Assembly: GCF_902833085.1 (NCBI RefSeq)
Contig: NZ_CADFEB010000001.1
Coordinates: 167,578-231,577, forward strand
Reading direction: 5' to 3'
DNA: 64,000 nucleotides
DNA from: Burkholderia ubonensis
GTDB lineage: Bacteria; Pseudomonadota; Gammaproteobacteria; Burkholderiales; Burkholderiaceae
This document shows positions 10,623 to 19,826 of the stretch, piece after piece. The position numbers and the translations under genes are program-made. Under the pieces are notes generated by a model. It was given only the letters and a program-made list of their open reading frames with translations, had not been told where the DNA came from and did not search any database. Every line of letters starts with the position of its first letter. Position 1 is the stretch's first letter.

Positions 10623-11372
10623 TTATCGCTGACCAATCACGAGCCACAAGCCAGTGACTTCAGTCGCAGTTACGGCGTAACGCAGTTTGCCAATTGCACG
10701 CTGGAACATTTTGGGTTGTTTGCGTTGTTCCAGTGCACGCAGAATTATGCCGGTCAATTTTTCGGTGTTTTCCTGTGAAGACATGGCCGGATCGAGCGCG
10801 ACCGCCATCGCGCCAAGTACCGCAAAGTACTTCACCGTCATTCCGGATTCGTTTGGCGCGACGTTGACAATGAGTTCGCCAAGCGTTCCATCGACCTCGT
10901 TGACCCGGCCTACTATCCCGACGTTGGGACCGACCGCCTGCTTGAAGCCATCATAGCCGGCATAGCCCTTGTAGCCATGATCGCGACCGATTTTCAATTC
11001 AGCGAGCTCATAATCGCTGGATGCCCTGCGATTGTATTCGGCGCGAAACTGTTTCGGCGTTATCCCGAGGGATTCGCGCGGATCTGGCTCGACGGTTGCT
11101 GTCGACGCAACCGATGCAAGATCAGCGACGGAAATTGCTTCGCTCGACTGGTCGACCACTGCCTTCGCCGCTGCCTTTCTTTCCGGAACGACGAACGCCG
11201 CCAGGCCCACCCCAATCATCAATGCCAACATGCCGCCGAGGAGCACCTCGCCACGGTTCGGCACTGCGCCCGTCCTCTTGTTTTCAATTGCTGACGGGAA
11301 AATCGAGCCGATAACCGCGCAAACGAACAGCAGAAGGCCAGTCAAAAACGAAACCCAAGCAACAAGCAGCAT
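10623..11372 (-). CDS. Membrane protein of unknown function
   Basis: The protein has about 249 residues with two N-terminal membrane segments (about residues 1-25 and 41-63) and a soluble C-terminal part with no recognised domain. The start is set at the ATG at 11372; a TTG at 11384 in the same frame is possible but has no ribosome binding site. GC content is lower than in its neighbours, which hints at a gene of foreign origin. The topology suggests an inner-membrane anchor with the soluble domain on one face. It has no operon partner, and no function can be given. Confidence 0.65.
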   Translation of the reverse strand: MLLVAWVSFLTGLLLFVCAVIGSIFPSAIENKRTGAVPNRGEVLLGGMLALMIGVGLAAFVVPERKAAAKAVVDQSSEAISVADLASVASTATVEPDPRESLGITPKQFRAEYNRRASSDYELAELKIGRDHGYKGYAGYDGFKQAVGPNVGIVGRVNEVDGTLGELIVNVAPNESGMTVKYFAVLGAMAVALDPAMSSQENTEKLTGIILRALEQRKQPKMFQRAIGKLRYAVTATEVTGLWLVIGQR

Positions 11373-11435
11373 TGGCTGGTCCAATTTGAATTTGAATTAA
11401 TTTTCGATGATACCAGCGCACGAAGCCCCGAACAT

Positions 11436-12461
11436 TCACCCGTCGCCGTCCCCCTCCAGCGGCTCGACCGTCACCCCCACCCTCAGCTCCTGATCGGCGC
11501 CGCCGCCGCGGATCACGCCGCGCAGCGGCGTCACGTCCGCGTAGTCGCGGCCGATCGACAGCATCACGTAGTCGTCGCCCGGCGCGCGATCGTTGGTCGG
11601 ATCGAGCTGCAGCCAGCCGCCGTCCTCCGGCCACGCCGGGTCGTACACCTCGACCCACGCATGCGACGCGTCCGCGCCGATCAGCCGCGGCTGCCCCGGC
11701 GGCGGCTGCGTCAGCAGATAGCCGCTCACGTACCGCGCGGCCAGCCCGAGCGAGCGCAGCGCGCCGATCATCACGTGCGCGAAATCCTGGCAAACGCCCT
11801 GACGCAGCGCGAGCGCATCGAGCGCGGTGGTCGTCACGTCGGTGCTGTTCGGCGCATACGTGAATTCCGCGTGGATGCGCCGCATCAGGTCCCACGCCGC
11901 CTGCACGAGCGGCCGGCCGGGCGTGAAGCTGACCGCCGCATACGCGGCCAGCGCCGGATCGCACGCGACGTGCGGCGACGCGAAGACGAATTCGCTCGCC
12001 TCGTCGTAGGGCTGCCCCGCCCGAAAACAGAACCGCTCGCGCACGGCTTCCCACGCGTTCGCGTGCGCCGGTTCCGGCTGCGCGATCGCGGGCGGCGGTT
12101 CGCCGCGCGCGCCGGCCGACCAGACGGGCGGCGTCACCCGCACGACGCTGCGGCTGCGCACGAACAGCGCGTCGTGCGGCTGGTTCAGCGCGAACGACGT
12201 GCGCGCGTTGCCGAACGCATCGGTCTCGGCGCCGACGCTTTCCGGCGCGGGTTCGATGTCGAGCGCGAACGACAGCACCTGCTGGCGCGGCGTCGCGAGC
12301 GGCGTCAGGCGCGCCTGGTGCTGCGCGGATTCGACCCGCGCCGCGTAGCGGTACTCGGTGTCATGCGTGACGCGCAGCAGCCGGCCCGTGACGGGGGCGG
12401 CAGAAGCCGCCGCGTCCGGTGCGGGCGGCGCCTTCGCCGCGGATTTGGTCGTCGTCACCAT
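11436..12461 (-). CDS. Transglutaminase-like protein (cysteine-containing) of the ATP-grasp cluster
   Basis: A 341-residue protein with the bacterial transglutaminase N-terminal domain (about 27-115) and a papain-like core. The triad is visible: Cys224 in RQGVCQDFAH, His267 in DASHAWVEVY and Asp287 in LDPTND. Such proteins act as peptidases or amide-bond-modifying enzymes. The start at 12461 is preferred because it overlaps the upstream stop by 7 bases; residues added by starting at 12527 look non-native. It is the last gene of the six-gene minus-strand cluster, and comparative work links this class to ATP-grasp/alpha-E peptide ligases. The substrate is unknown. Confidence 0.85.
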   Translation of the reverse strand: MVTTTKSAAKAPPAPDAAASAAPVTGRLLRVTHDTEYRYAARVESAQHQARLTPLATPRQQVLSFALDIEPAPESVGAETDAFGNARTSFALNQPHDALFVRSRSVVRVTPPVWSAGARGEPPPAIAQPEPAHANAWEAVRERFCFRAGQPYDEASEFVFASPHVACDPALAAYAAVSFTPGRPLVQAAWDLMRRIHAEFTYAPNSTDVTTTALDALALRQGVCQDFAHVMIGALRSLGLAARYVSGYLLTQPPPGQPRLIGADASHAWVEVYDPAWPEDGGWLQLDPTNDRAPGDDYVMLSIGRDYADVTPLRGVIRGGGADQELRVGVTVEPLEGDGDG

Positions 12462-15115
12462 AGCGTCCTGCCCGCCTCGCGCACGTGGCTGAAATAGCGT
12501 TCGCCGATCCGGTTCGACAGTTCCCACACGGCCTTCGCGGTCGTGTCGAGGCGCTCGAGCAGCCGGTCATGGCGGCCGTCGTCGCCGGTTTCGCACAACT
12601 CGTGCAGCGACCAGCCGGGCACGTCCGGTATCGCGTCGGCCAGCTCGGACAGCGCGTAGCCCTCGCTGTGCTCGACCTTCGTCAGGCGCCCGCGCATCGC
12701 CTGCACGACCCACGCGAGCGAGCGCGGATTGTCGGTGTCGAGCACGACGAGCGACAGCAGCGGCGCGACGTCGAAGCCGCGCTGGAAGCGCGAGCGGAAC
12801 GTGATCGCGCTGTCGAACAGCTCCAGCACCAGCTCGAAGCCGTCCTGCTTGTGCACCGCGCCTTCCTCGAACGCGAAGCGCAGCACGCTGCACAGGAAGT
12901 CCAGCCGGTCGATCTGCCGGCCGATCGACAGCAGCCGCCAGCCGTCGTCGCGCGTCATGTTGTCGGTCTGCGCGCCGGTGATCGCGCCGAGCAGCAGGCC
13001 GAGCCGTTCGAGCAGCTGCAGCGCTTCGTTGCCGAGCTGCTCTTCCGCTTCTGCATTCCCTGTGCTGTCGGCGAACAGCTGGGTCGCGTCGTCGATCAGC
13101 CGCCATTGCTCGCTCGACAGCCGCTCGCGGATCGCGGCCGCCGCGCCGCGCATCCCGTACAGGCACGACGCGATGCCCGCCGCGCGGTCCGCGCTGCGCG
13201 TCAGCGATGCGGCGAGCGCAAGCTGGAACGCGCGCGGCGCGTCGACGGCGCTCGGCGCGTCGGCCGCGATCAGGCCCGTGTCGCGGCACAGCGTGTCGAT
13301 CAGCTCCAGATGCGCGGGGCTGTCCGCGTCGTCCTCGCCGCGCAGCCGTTCGAGCGCCGCGCGCGCGAGCCGCGTCAGGTTGGTCGCGCGCTCGGTGTAG
13401 CGCCCGAGCCAGAACAGGTTCTCCGCCGCGCGGCTCGCGATCGCGCGCGGCTGCGCGGTGGTCAGGTCGTCCGCGCTGAGGTGGGTCTGCAGCAGCGTCG
13501 TCGCGTCGACGACGCCTTCCGTCATCACCCACGTATCGACCGTGCTGCCGCCGCGCGGCATCGGCGCGTTGAACAGCGCGTCGCGCGCGCCGACCCGCGA
13601 CAGCCCGCCGGGCAGCACACGCCAGCGCGCCGCGCCGTCCGCGAGCGCGAACACGCGCAGCAGCAGCGGCTTCGGCACGATCCGCGCGCCGCCGTTGCCG
13701 TAGCCGTCGCCCGGCTCGCGGTGGCCCGGCCACGTCGGCGCCTGCGACAGCGGCAGGTCGGCCTGCACCGTGTAGTGCGCGGGGTTCGCGAGGATCCGCG
13801 CGCGCCATTCGGCGAGCTGCGCGTGCGTGAGCCGTGCGCCGATCACCGGCTCGAAGCCGCCGCCCGCCTGCACGTCCGGCGGGAACGACGGCTTGATGAT
13901 GCAGCGCGCGAGCTGCGGCAGCGCGTCGTCGCACGCGGCCGGCTCGCCGCACCACCACGAATGCACGGCCGGCAGCGTCAGCGTTGCGCCGAGCAGGCTT
14001 TCCGCGAGACGCGGCAGGAAGCCGAGCATGCCCGGCGATTCGAGGAAGCTCGAGCCCGGCGCATTCGCGAGCAGCACGTTGCCCGCGCGCACCGCCTGCA
14101 GCAGCCCCGGCACGCCGAGCAGCGAATCGGGCCGCAGCTCCAGCGGATCGAGCCACGCGTCGTCGACGCGCCGCAGGATGCCGTGCACGGGTTCGAGCCC
14201 GCGCAGCGTCTTCAGGAACACGCGGTTGTCGCGCGCGGTCAGGTCGCCGCCCTCGACCAGCGTGAGGCCGAGGTAGCGCGCGAGATACGCATGCTCGAAA
14301 TACGTCGCGCTGTGCGGCCCGGGCGTCAGCAGCACGATCCGCGAGTTCTTCCCCGCCGGGCTCAGCGCCTGCATGCTCTGCAGCAGCGCGCGGTAGCTCG
14401 CCGCGAGCCGCTGCACGCGCAGCCCGCGGAAGGTGCGCGGCAGCAGGCGCGACACGATCAGGCGGTTTTCCAGCAGATAGCCGAGCCCGGCCGCGCCCTG
14501 CGTGTGATGCGCGATCACCCGCCACTGGCCGTCCGGCCCGCGCGCGAGATCGAACGCGACGACGTGCAGCCACGTGTCGCCGGGCACCCGCGCGCCGCGC
14601 ATCGCGCGCAGGTAGCCGGGATGCCCGGTGACGAGCGCGGGCGGCAGCAGCCCGCGCCGCAGGATGGTCTGCGGCCCGTAGAGGTCGGCCATCATCGCGT
14701 TGAGCAGCCGCACGCGCTGCAGCACGCCGCGCTCGATCGCGGCCCAGTCCTGCGACGTGACGATCAGCGGCAGCAGGTCCAGCGACCACGGGCCGGTCGC
14801 GCCGTCGCCGGCGCGCTGCTCGTGCAGCTGGTAGAACAGGCCGTTCTCGCGCATGCGCCGCTGCAGCGCGTCCGCGCGGCGGTCGAGATCGGCGACGCCG
14901 TCGCTGCCGAGGTGCGTGAAGAATGCGCGCCACGCGGGCGCGAGCGCGGGCGCCTGCAGGCCGGCCGCGCTGCCGCGCAGCTCGTCGTAGCGGCCGGCGG
15001 CGGCCGGCGCGGCAAGCGCGGCGGCCAGCTCGGCGGCGTCGGGCTGCGATCCGGTATCGAAAAGCGTGTGCATCGCGTCGGCGGCGGCGAGATCGTCGGG
15101 GTGAATGGGCGGCAC
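12455..15115 (-). CDS. Circularly permuted ATP-grasp / alpha-E fusion protein
   Basis: An 886-residue fusion. Residues 1 to about 540 form a circularly permuted ATP-grasp domain (VLLTPGPHSATYFEHAYLA, RVDDAWLDPLELRPDS, LLANAPGSSF, then CIIKPSF with the ATP-binding Lys). Residues from about 555 form an alpha-E domain starting IASRAAENLFWLGRYTERA. Permuted ATP-grasp enzymes are predicted to join amino acids or peptides by ATP-driven amide bonds; alpha-E proteins are helical partners. In the other half of this cluster the same two domains are separate genes (20839 and 19827), so this is a paralogous fused set. The start is a GTG at 15115 with only a weak ribosome binding site. Substrate unknown. 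Confidence 0.88.
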   Translation of the reverse strand: MPPIHPDDLAAADAMHTLFDTGSQPDAAELAAALAAPAAAGRYDELRGSAAGLQAPALAPAWRAFFTHLGSDGVADLDRRADALQRRMRENGLFYQLHEQRAGDGATGPWSLDLLPLIVTSQDWAAIERGVLQRVRLLNAMMADLYGPQTILRRGLLPPALVTGHPGYLRAMRGARVPGDTWLHVVAFDLARGPDGQWRVIAHHTQGAAGLGYLLENRLIVSRLLPRTFRGLRVQRLAASYRALLQSMQALSPAGKNSRIVLLTPGPHSATYFEHAYLARYLGLTLVEGGDLTARDNRVFLKTLRGLEPVHGILRRVDDAWLDPLELRPDSLLGVPGLLQAVRAGNVLLANAPGSSFLESPGMLGFLPRLAESLLGATLTLPAVHSWWCGEPAACDDALPQLARCIIKPSFPPDVQAGGGFEPVIGARLTHAQLAEWRARILANPAHYTVQADLPLSQAPTWPGHREPGDGYGNGGARIVPKPLLLRVFALADGAARWRVLPGGLSRVGARDALFNAPMPRGGSTVDTWVMTEGVVDATTLLQTHLSADDLTTAQPRAIASRAAENLFWLGRYTERATNLTRLARAALERLRGEDDADSPAHLELIDTLCRDTGLIAADAPSAVDAPRAFQLALAASLTRSADRAAGIASCLYGMRGAAAAIRERLSSEQWRLIDDATQLFADSTGNAEAEEQLGNEALQLLERLGLLLGAITGAQTDNMTRDDGWRLLSIGRQIDRLDFLCSVLRFAFEEGAVHKQDGFELVLELFDSAITFRSRFQRGFDVAPLLSLVVLDTDNPRSLAWVVQAMRGRLTKVEHSEGYALSELADAIPDVPGWSLHELCETGDDGRHDRLLERLDTTAKAVWELSNRIGERYFSHVREAGRTLW

Positions 15116-15333
15116 GGTATCGGTCCGTCTTGAGTCAGGAGGCGCGAATCAGCAGCAGCGAATGGCGGTCGATCCCGCACGCGCACCGCCACGGTGCGCG
15201 GCGCGCGTGCGCGACCGCGCCCTGCCGGCATCCTAGCATTCCGGCGGGGCCGCCATCGGCCGGCGCGCGCTGTCGTTCCGGCCACCCCGGCCGCCCGCGC
15301 ATCGTCATCAGGTCTCCTCCATGCATGCAGCGC

Positions 15334-18300
15334 TCAGGGCCGCCGCAGGTCCAGCGTGAACGGGAACTCGCGGCTCGGCGCGGCCGCCGCCACCGTCATC
15401 CTGCCCGGCGTATGCCCCATCGCGACGAAACGCGCGAGCCGCCGGCTCTCGGCCTCGTACGCGTTGACCGGGAACGTCGCGTAGTTGCGCCCGCCCGGAT
15501 GCGCGACGTGATACCGGCAGCCGCCGAGCGAGCGCTGCATCCACGTATCGACGATGTCGAACGTCAGCGGCGCATGCACGCCGATCGTCGGATGCAGCGC
15601 GGACGGCGGCGCCCACGCCTTGTAGCGCACGCCCGCGACGTATTCGCCGGCGGTGCCGGTCGGCTGCAGCGGCAGCGCGCGGCCGTTGACGGTCACGACA
15701 TGGCGGTTGTCGTTCAGGCCCGTGACGCGCACCTCGAGCCGCTCCAGCGACGAATCGACGTAGCGCACCGTGCCGCCGCTCGCGCCCTCCTCGCCCATCA
15801 CGTGCCACGGCTCCAGCGCGCCGCGCAGCGTGAGCTGAATCCCGCTCACCGCGATCTGCCCGAACAGCGGGAAGCGGAACTCGAAGTGCGGCGCGAACCA
15901 CGCCGCATCGAAATCGAAGCCCGCGTCGCGCAGCTCGGCCAGCACGTCGTCGAAATCCATCTTCAGGAACGTCGGCAGCATGAAGCGGTCGTGCAGCGCG
16001 GTGCCCCAGCGCGTGAGCGGCGTCGTGTACGGCGCGGCCCAGAAGCGCGCGACCAGCGCGCGCAGCAGCAGTTGCTGCACGACGCTCATCCGCGCATGCG
16101 GCGGCATCTCGAACGCGCGCAGTTCGAGCAGCCCGAGGCGGCCGGTCGGCGAATCGGGCGAATACAGCTTGTCGATGCAGAACTCGCTGCGGTGCGTGTT
16201 GCCGGTCACGTCGATCAGCAGGTTGCGCAGCACGCGGTCGACGAGCCACGGCGGCATGTCGTGCCCATGCAGCAGCCGGTTGCGCTGGATCTCCGCGAAC
16301 GCGATGTCGAGCTCGTAGAGCTGGTCGTTGCGCGCTTCGTCGACGCGCGGCGCCTGGCTCGTCGGGCCGATGAACAGGCCCGAGAACAGATAGGACAGCG
16401 ACGGATGGTTGTGCCAGTACGCGATCAGGCTCGCGAGCAGGTCCGGACGCCGCAGGAACGGGCTGTCGGCCGGCGTCGCGCCGCCGAGCACGAAGTGGTT
16501 GCCGCCGCCCGTGCCGACGTGGCGGCCGTCGACCATGAACTTCTCGCTGCTGAGCCGCGACTGCCACGCCGCGTCGTACAGGAATTCGGTATGGCCGACG
16601 AGCTCGTCGAAACTGTGCGCCGGATGGATGTTGACCTCGATCACGCCCGGGTCCGGCGTCACCTGCAGCAGCTTCAGGCGCGCGTCGCGCGGCGGCGGAT
16701 AGCCTTCGAGCACGAGCTTCACGCCGAGCGCGCCGGCGGTCAGCTCGATCGCGTCCAGCAGGTCGAGATAATCGTCGAGCGCGGCGAGCGGCGGCATGAA
16801 CACGTACAGGATGCCGTTGCGCACCTCGACGCACAGCGCGGTGCGCGTGATCCACGCGGCCGATTCGAAGCGCTCGGGACGGCGCGTCGCGTCCGAAGCG
16901 GCACGGCGCCCGTCGCCCGCCGCGCCATCGTCGCGCCACTGCATCACGGTCTGCGCGGGCGCCTCGCGATGCACGCCGGCCAGATAGCGCGGCGCATCGC
17001 CCGTGCCGGCATGGCGCGCGCGGACCGCATCGGCGTCCGGCAGCGGCTCGCGCGGCGCGAACGGGTCGCGCTCGACCAGGACCGGATAGTCGGCGCGGCC
17101 GACCCACGGCAGCGAGTCGAGCGGCAGCCGATAGCCCATCGGCGAATCGCCGGGCACGAGGTACATCCGCTCGTCGCGGAAGAACCACGGGCCGGTCTGC
17201 CAGCACGGGCCTTCGAGCCCCGGGGATTCATCCGCGCGCCTGAGCGGCAGCACGTAGCCGACCACGCTGTCGAGCTTCTGCTCGAACACCCTGCGCAGCC
17301 GCGCGCGCTCCAGTTCGTCGTCGAGCCGCGCGTCGAACGGATCGACGTTGACCGGCAGCCGGCGCTCGCGCCACAGGTAGTACCAGACGTCTTCGTATCC
17401 GGGACGGATGAATTCGCCGGTCAGGTTCAGGCGCGCGGCCAGCGCGTCGATGAAGCGCTTCGCGTCGTCGGTCGTCAGGGCCGACGGCGCGCGCTCGTCC
17501 GCGAACAGCGACGGATCGCGCCAGGCCGGCTGCCCGTCCGCGCGCCAGAAGATCGACAGCGCCCAGCGCGGCAGCTGCTCGCCCGGATACCACTTGCCCT
17601 GCCCGAAATGCAGGAAGCCGCCATGGCCGTACTCGGCGCGCAGCCGCTGCACGAGCTCGGTCGCATAGCCGCGCTTGGTCGGCCCGAGCGCGTCGGTGTT
17701 CCATTCCGCGCCGTCGCGGTCGTCGATCGACACGAAGGTCGGCTCACCGCCCTGCGTGAGCCGCACGTCGCCGGCCGTCAACGCCGCGTCGACCCGGGCG
17801 CCGAGCGCGCGCACCGCGCCCCATTGCGCGTCGGTGTACGGCTTCGTCACGCGCGGCGATTCGTACACGCGCGTGACCGCCATCTCGTGCTCGAACGCGA
17901 CGTCGCATTCGTCGATCAGCCCCTCGACCGGCGCGGCGCTGGTCGGCTGCGGCGTGCAGGCGAGCGGAATGTGCCCTTCGCCGGCGAGCAGGCCCGACGT
18001 CGGGTCGAAGCCGATCCAGCCCGCGCCCGGCAGATAGACCTCGCACCACGCGTGCAGGTCGGTGAAGTCGACCGCCGTGCCGCTCGGGCCGTCGAGCGAC
18101 TTGACGTCCGGCGTGAGCTGGATCAGGTAGCCCGACACGAAGCGCGCGGCGATGCCCAGGTGCCGGCACAGCTGCACGAGCAGCCAGCCGCTGTCGCGGC
18201 ACGAGCCCGACGCGAGTTCGAGCGTCTGCTCGGGCGTCTGCACGCCCGGCTCCATCCGCACCAGATAGCGGATGTCGTGCTGCAGCTTCTGGTTCAGCGC

Positions 18301-18747
18301 GACGAGGAAGTTCACGGTGCCGGCCGGCGTGCGGTCGATTCCGTCGAGATACGCGCGGAACGCGGGCGACGCGCTCGTCTGCGGATCGCACGCGAGGTAC
18401 GGCGCGAGCTCGGTGCGCAGCGCGTCGTCGTACTGGAACGGGTATTGCTCGGCGCTGCCTTCGAGGAAGAAGTCGAACGGGTTGTAGACCGACATCTCGG
18501 CGACGAGATCGACCGTGATCTCGAACTCGCGCGTGCGCTCCGGAAACACGAGCCGGGCCAGGTAGTTCGCGAACGGGTCCTGCTGCCAGTTGATGAAGTG
18601 CTGCGCGGGCCGCACGGTCATCGAATACGCGACGATCGGCGTGCGGCAATGCGGCGCGGGACGCAGCCGCACGACCTGCGGGCCGAGATTGACGAGCCGG
18701 TCGTAGCGGTAACGGGTGGTGTGATGCAGCGCGACGTGAATGGGCAT
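15334..18747 (-). CDS. Large transglutaminase / DUF2126 protein
   Basis: A 1137-residue protein. Residues 1 to about 260 are a transglutaminase-like protease domain with Cys183 (GSCRDSGWLL), His232 (DLHAWCEVYL) and Asp248 (GFDPTSG), so the triad is intact. The remaining 850 or so residues match the DUF2126 extension always found with this type. No signal peptide or membrane segment is present, so it is probably cytoplasmic. It lies between the two ATP-grasp sets, with gaps of 96 bases upstream and 218 downstream; the downstream gap shows no gene. It probably processes or modifies a peptide product of the ATP-grasp ligases, but this is inference. Confidence 0.88.
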   Translation of the reverse strand: MPIHVALHHTTRYRYDRLVNLGPQVVRLRPAPHCRTPIVAYSMTVRPAQHFINWQQDPFANYLARLVFPERTREFEITVDLVAEMSVYNPFDFFLEGSAEQYPFQYDDALRTELAPYLACDPQTSASPAFRAYLDGIDRTPAGTVNFLVALNQKLQHDIRYLVRMEPGVQTPEQTLELASGSCRDSGWLLVQLCRHLGIAARFVSGYLIQLTPDVKSLDGPSGTAVDFTDLHAWCEVYLPGAGWIGFDPTSGLLAGEGHIPLACTPQPTSAAPVEGLIDECDVAFEHEMAVTRVYESPRVTKPYTDAQWGAVRALGARVDAALTAGDVRLTQGGEPTFVSIDDRDGAEWNTDALGPTKRGYATELVQRLRAEYGHGGFLHFGQGKWYPGEQLPRWALSIFWRADGQPAWRDPSLFADERAPSALTTDDAKRFIDALAARLNLTGEFIRPGYEDVWYYLWRERRLPVNVDPFDARLDDELERARLRRVFEQKLDSVVGYVLPLRRADESPGLEGPCWQTGPWFFRDERMYLVPGDSPMGYRLPLDSLPWVGRADYPVLVERDPFAPREPLPDADAVRARHAGTGDAPRYLAGVHREAPAQTVMQWRDDGAAGDGRRAASDATRRPERFESAAWITRTALCVEVRNGILYVFMPPLAALDDYLDLLDAIELTAGALGVKLVLEGYPPPRDARLKLLQVTPDPGVIEVNIHPAHSFDELVGHTEFLYDAAWQSRLSSEKFMVDGRHVGTGGGNHFVLGGATPADSPFLRRPDLLASLIAYWHNHPSLSYLFSGLFIGPTSQAPRVDEARNDQLYELDIAFAEIQRNRLLHGHDMPPWLVDRVLRNLLIDVTGNTHRSEFCIDKLYSPDSPTGRLGLLELRAFEMPPHARMSVVQQLLLRALVARFWAAPYTTPLTRWGTALHDRFMLPTFLKMDFDDVLAELRDAGFDFDAAWFAPHFEFRFPLFGQIAVSGIQLTLRGALEPWHVMGEEGASGGTVRYVDSSLERLEVRVTGLNDNRHVVTVNGRALPLQPTGTAGEYVAGVRYKAWAPPSALHPTIGVHAPLTFDIVDTWMQRSLGGCRYHVAHPGGRNYATFPVNAYEAESRRLARFVAMGHTPGRMTVAAAAPSREFPFTLDLRRP

Positions 18748-18843
18748 GGCGAAGCGGCTCGGCTCAGGTTGGATCGGGCCGCTGCGCCGCGCCGGATCGG
18801 GCGCGGCGCAGCGGCGCGACGGGTTCGTCGGCTGACGGGCGCG

Positions 18844-19818
18844 TCAGACCAGTTCCGGCGACTGCACGACGCTGATCTCGATGCCGACCGGCGTCGCGCC
18901 GGCCCCGGTCACCGGCTGCGCGTCGCGGGCGTCGAGGCCGGTCGCGATGCGCACGTAGCGCTCGTCCGGGCAGCGGTTCATGAACGGATCGAAGCCGACC
19001 CAGCCGAGCCCGTCGACATACGCTTCGGCCCATGCGTGGCCGGCGGGCTGCTGCATCGGCGCGGCCGCCTGCTGCTGCGCGCCGAGCGCCGGCCGCGGCA
19101 TGCCCTGCGACTGCGACGCGTGCGACGCGCCGAGCGCCTGCTGCATCCCGTCACCGCTTTGCAGCGCAACGGCCTCTTCCTCGTGCGCGCCGCCGCCGTG
19201 CTGCTTCGCATCGGCGATGCGCTGCATCGCGCTGTCGGCCAGCACGTAGCCGGAGATGTAGCGGGCGGGGATCTTCAGCACCCGCGCCGCCGCGATGAAC
19301 GCGTGCGCATGATCGCGGCTCGTGCCCTCGCCGCTTTGCAGCGCGGTTTCCGCGTCGACCGGCGTGTCCGGCGCATGCGGCGCATACGCGATGCGGCCGT
19401 GCACCTCGGTCATCAGCCAGTGCAGCGCATCGAGGCTGCGCTGCTCGATCGGCAGCGCGTCGGCCAGCGCGCGGACCGTGTCGCCCGCTTTCGTGAGCGC
19501 GGTCTCGCGCTCGAAGATCCACGGCGGCGCGTAGCCCTCGGTGTGGCCGAGGATGCCCGCGCGGTCCTGGGTCTCGACGACGCCCGCCGCGACGATCACG
19601 ATCTCCGGCTTCTTGCCCTGGTCGTGCCGCACGAGGTCGGTGCGGTTGCCGAGCCCGTCGGCATAGGTGAGCGTCGGCTCGACGCCGTCGATCGTGACCT
19701 GCCACGCGCGCACCGTCTGGCCCGGCCCCGATTGCGGACGCAGCCGCAGCCGTTGCAGCACGTGGGTGACCTGATCGTCGAACTGATAACGCGAGATGTG
19801 TCGGATGGCGAGTCGCAT
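18844..19818 (-). CDS. Transglutaminase-like protein with Ser in place of the catalytic Cys
   Basis: A 324-residue protein with the bacterial transglutaminase N-terminal domain and core. The usual GVCxDxAH active-site motif reads GEGTSRDHAH here: Ser167 (AGC codon) stands where Cys is expected. His261 (GHAWAEAY) and Asp277 (GFDP) remain. Between them is an unusual 60-residue low-complexity insert rich in Gln, Ala, Gly and Met (about 198-258). Either the protein is a non-catalytic binder, it uses Ser as a weak nucleophile, or the sequence carries an error. The start at 19818 follows the upstream alpha-E gene by 8 bases. Neighbours make it part of the peptide-ligase cluster. Confidence 0.85.
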   Translation of the reverse strand: MRLAIRHISRYQFDDQVTHVLQRLRLRPQSGPGQTVRAWQVTIDGVEPTLTYADGLGNRTDLVRHDQGKKPEIVIVAAGVVETQDRAGILGHTEGYAPPWIFERETALTKAGDTVRALADALPIEQRSLDALHWLMTEVHGRIAYAPHAPDTPVDAETALQSGEGTSRDHAHAFIAAARVLKIPARYISGYVLADSAMQRIADAKQHGGGAHEEEAVALQSGDGMQQALGASHASQSQGMPRPALGAQQQAAAPMQQPAGHAWAEAYVDGLGWVGFDPFMNRCPDERYVRIATGLDARDAQPVTGAGATPVGIEISVVQSPELV

Positions 19819-19826
19819 GGCAAGTC

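Noticed and set aside
10426..10647. A 73-residue minus-strand frame after the membrane-protein gene
   Set aside because: It overlaps the end of the called gene and shows no signal, domain or ribosome site.
12485..15133. An 882-residue plus-strand frame opposite the ATP-grasp fusion
   Set aside because: It has biased composition, no motif and no ribosome binding site, and it overlaps a well-supported gene.
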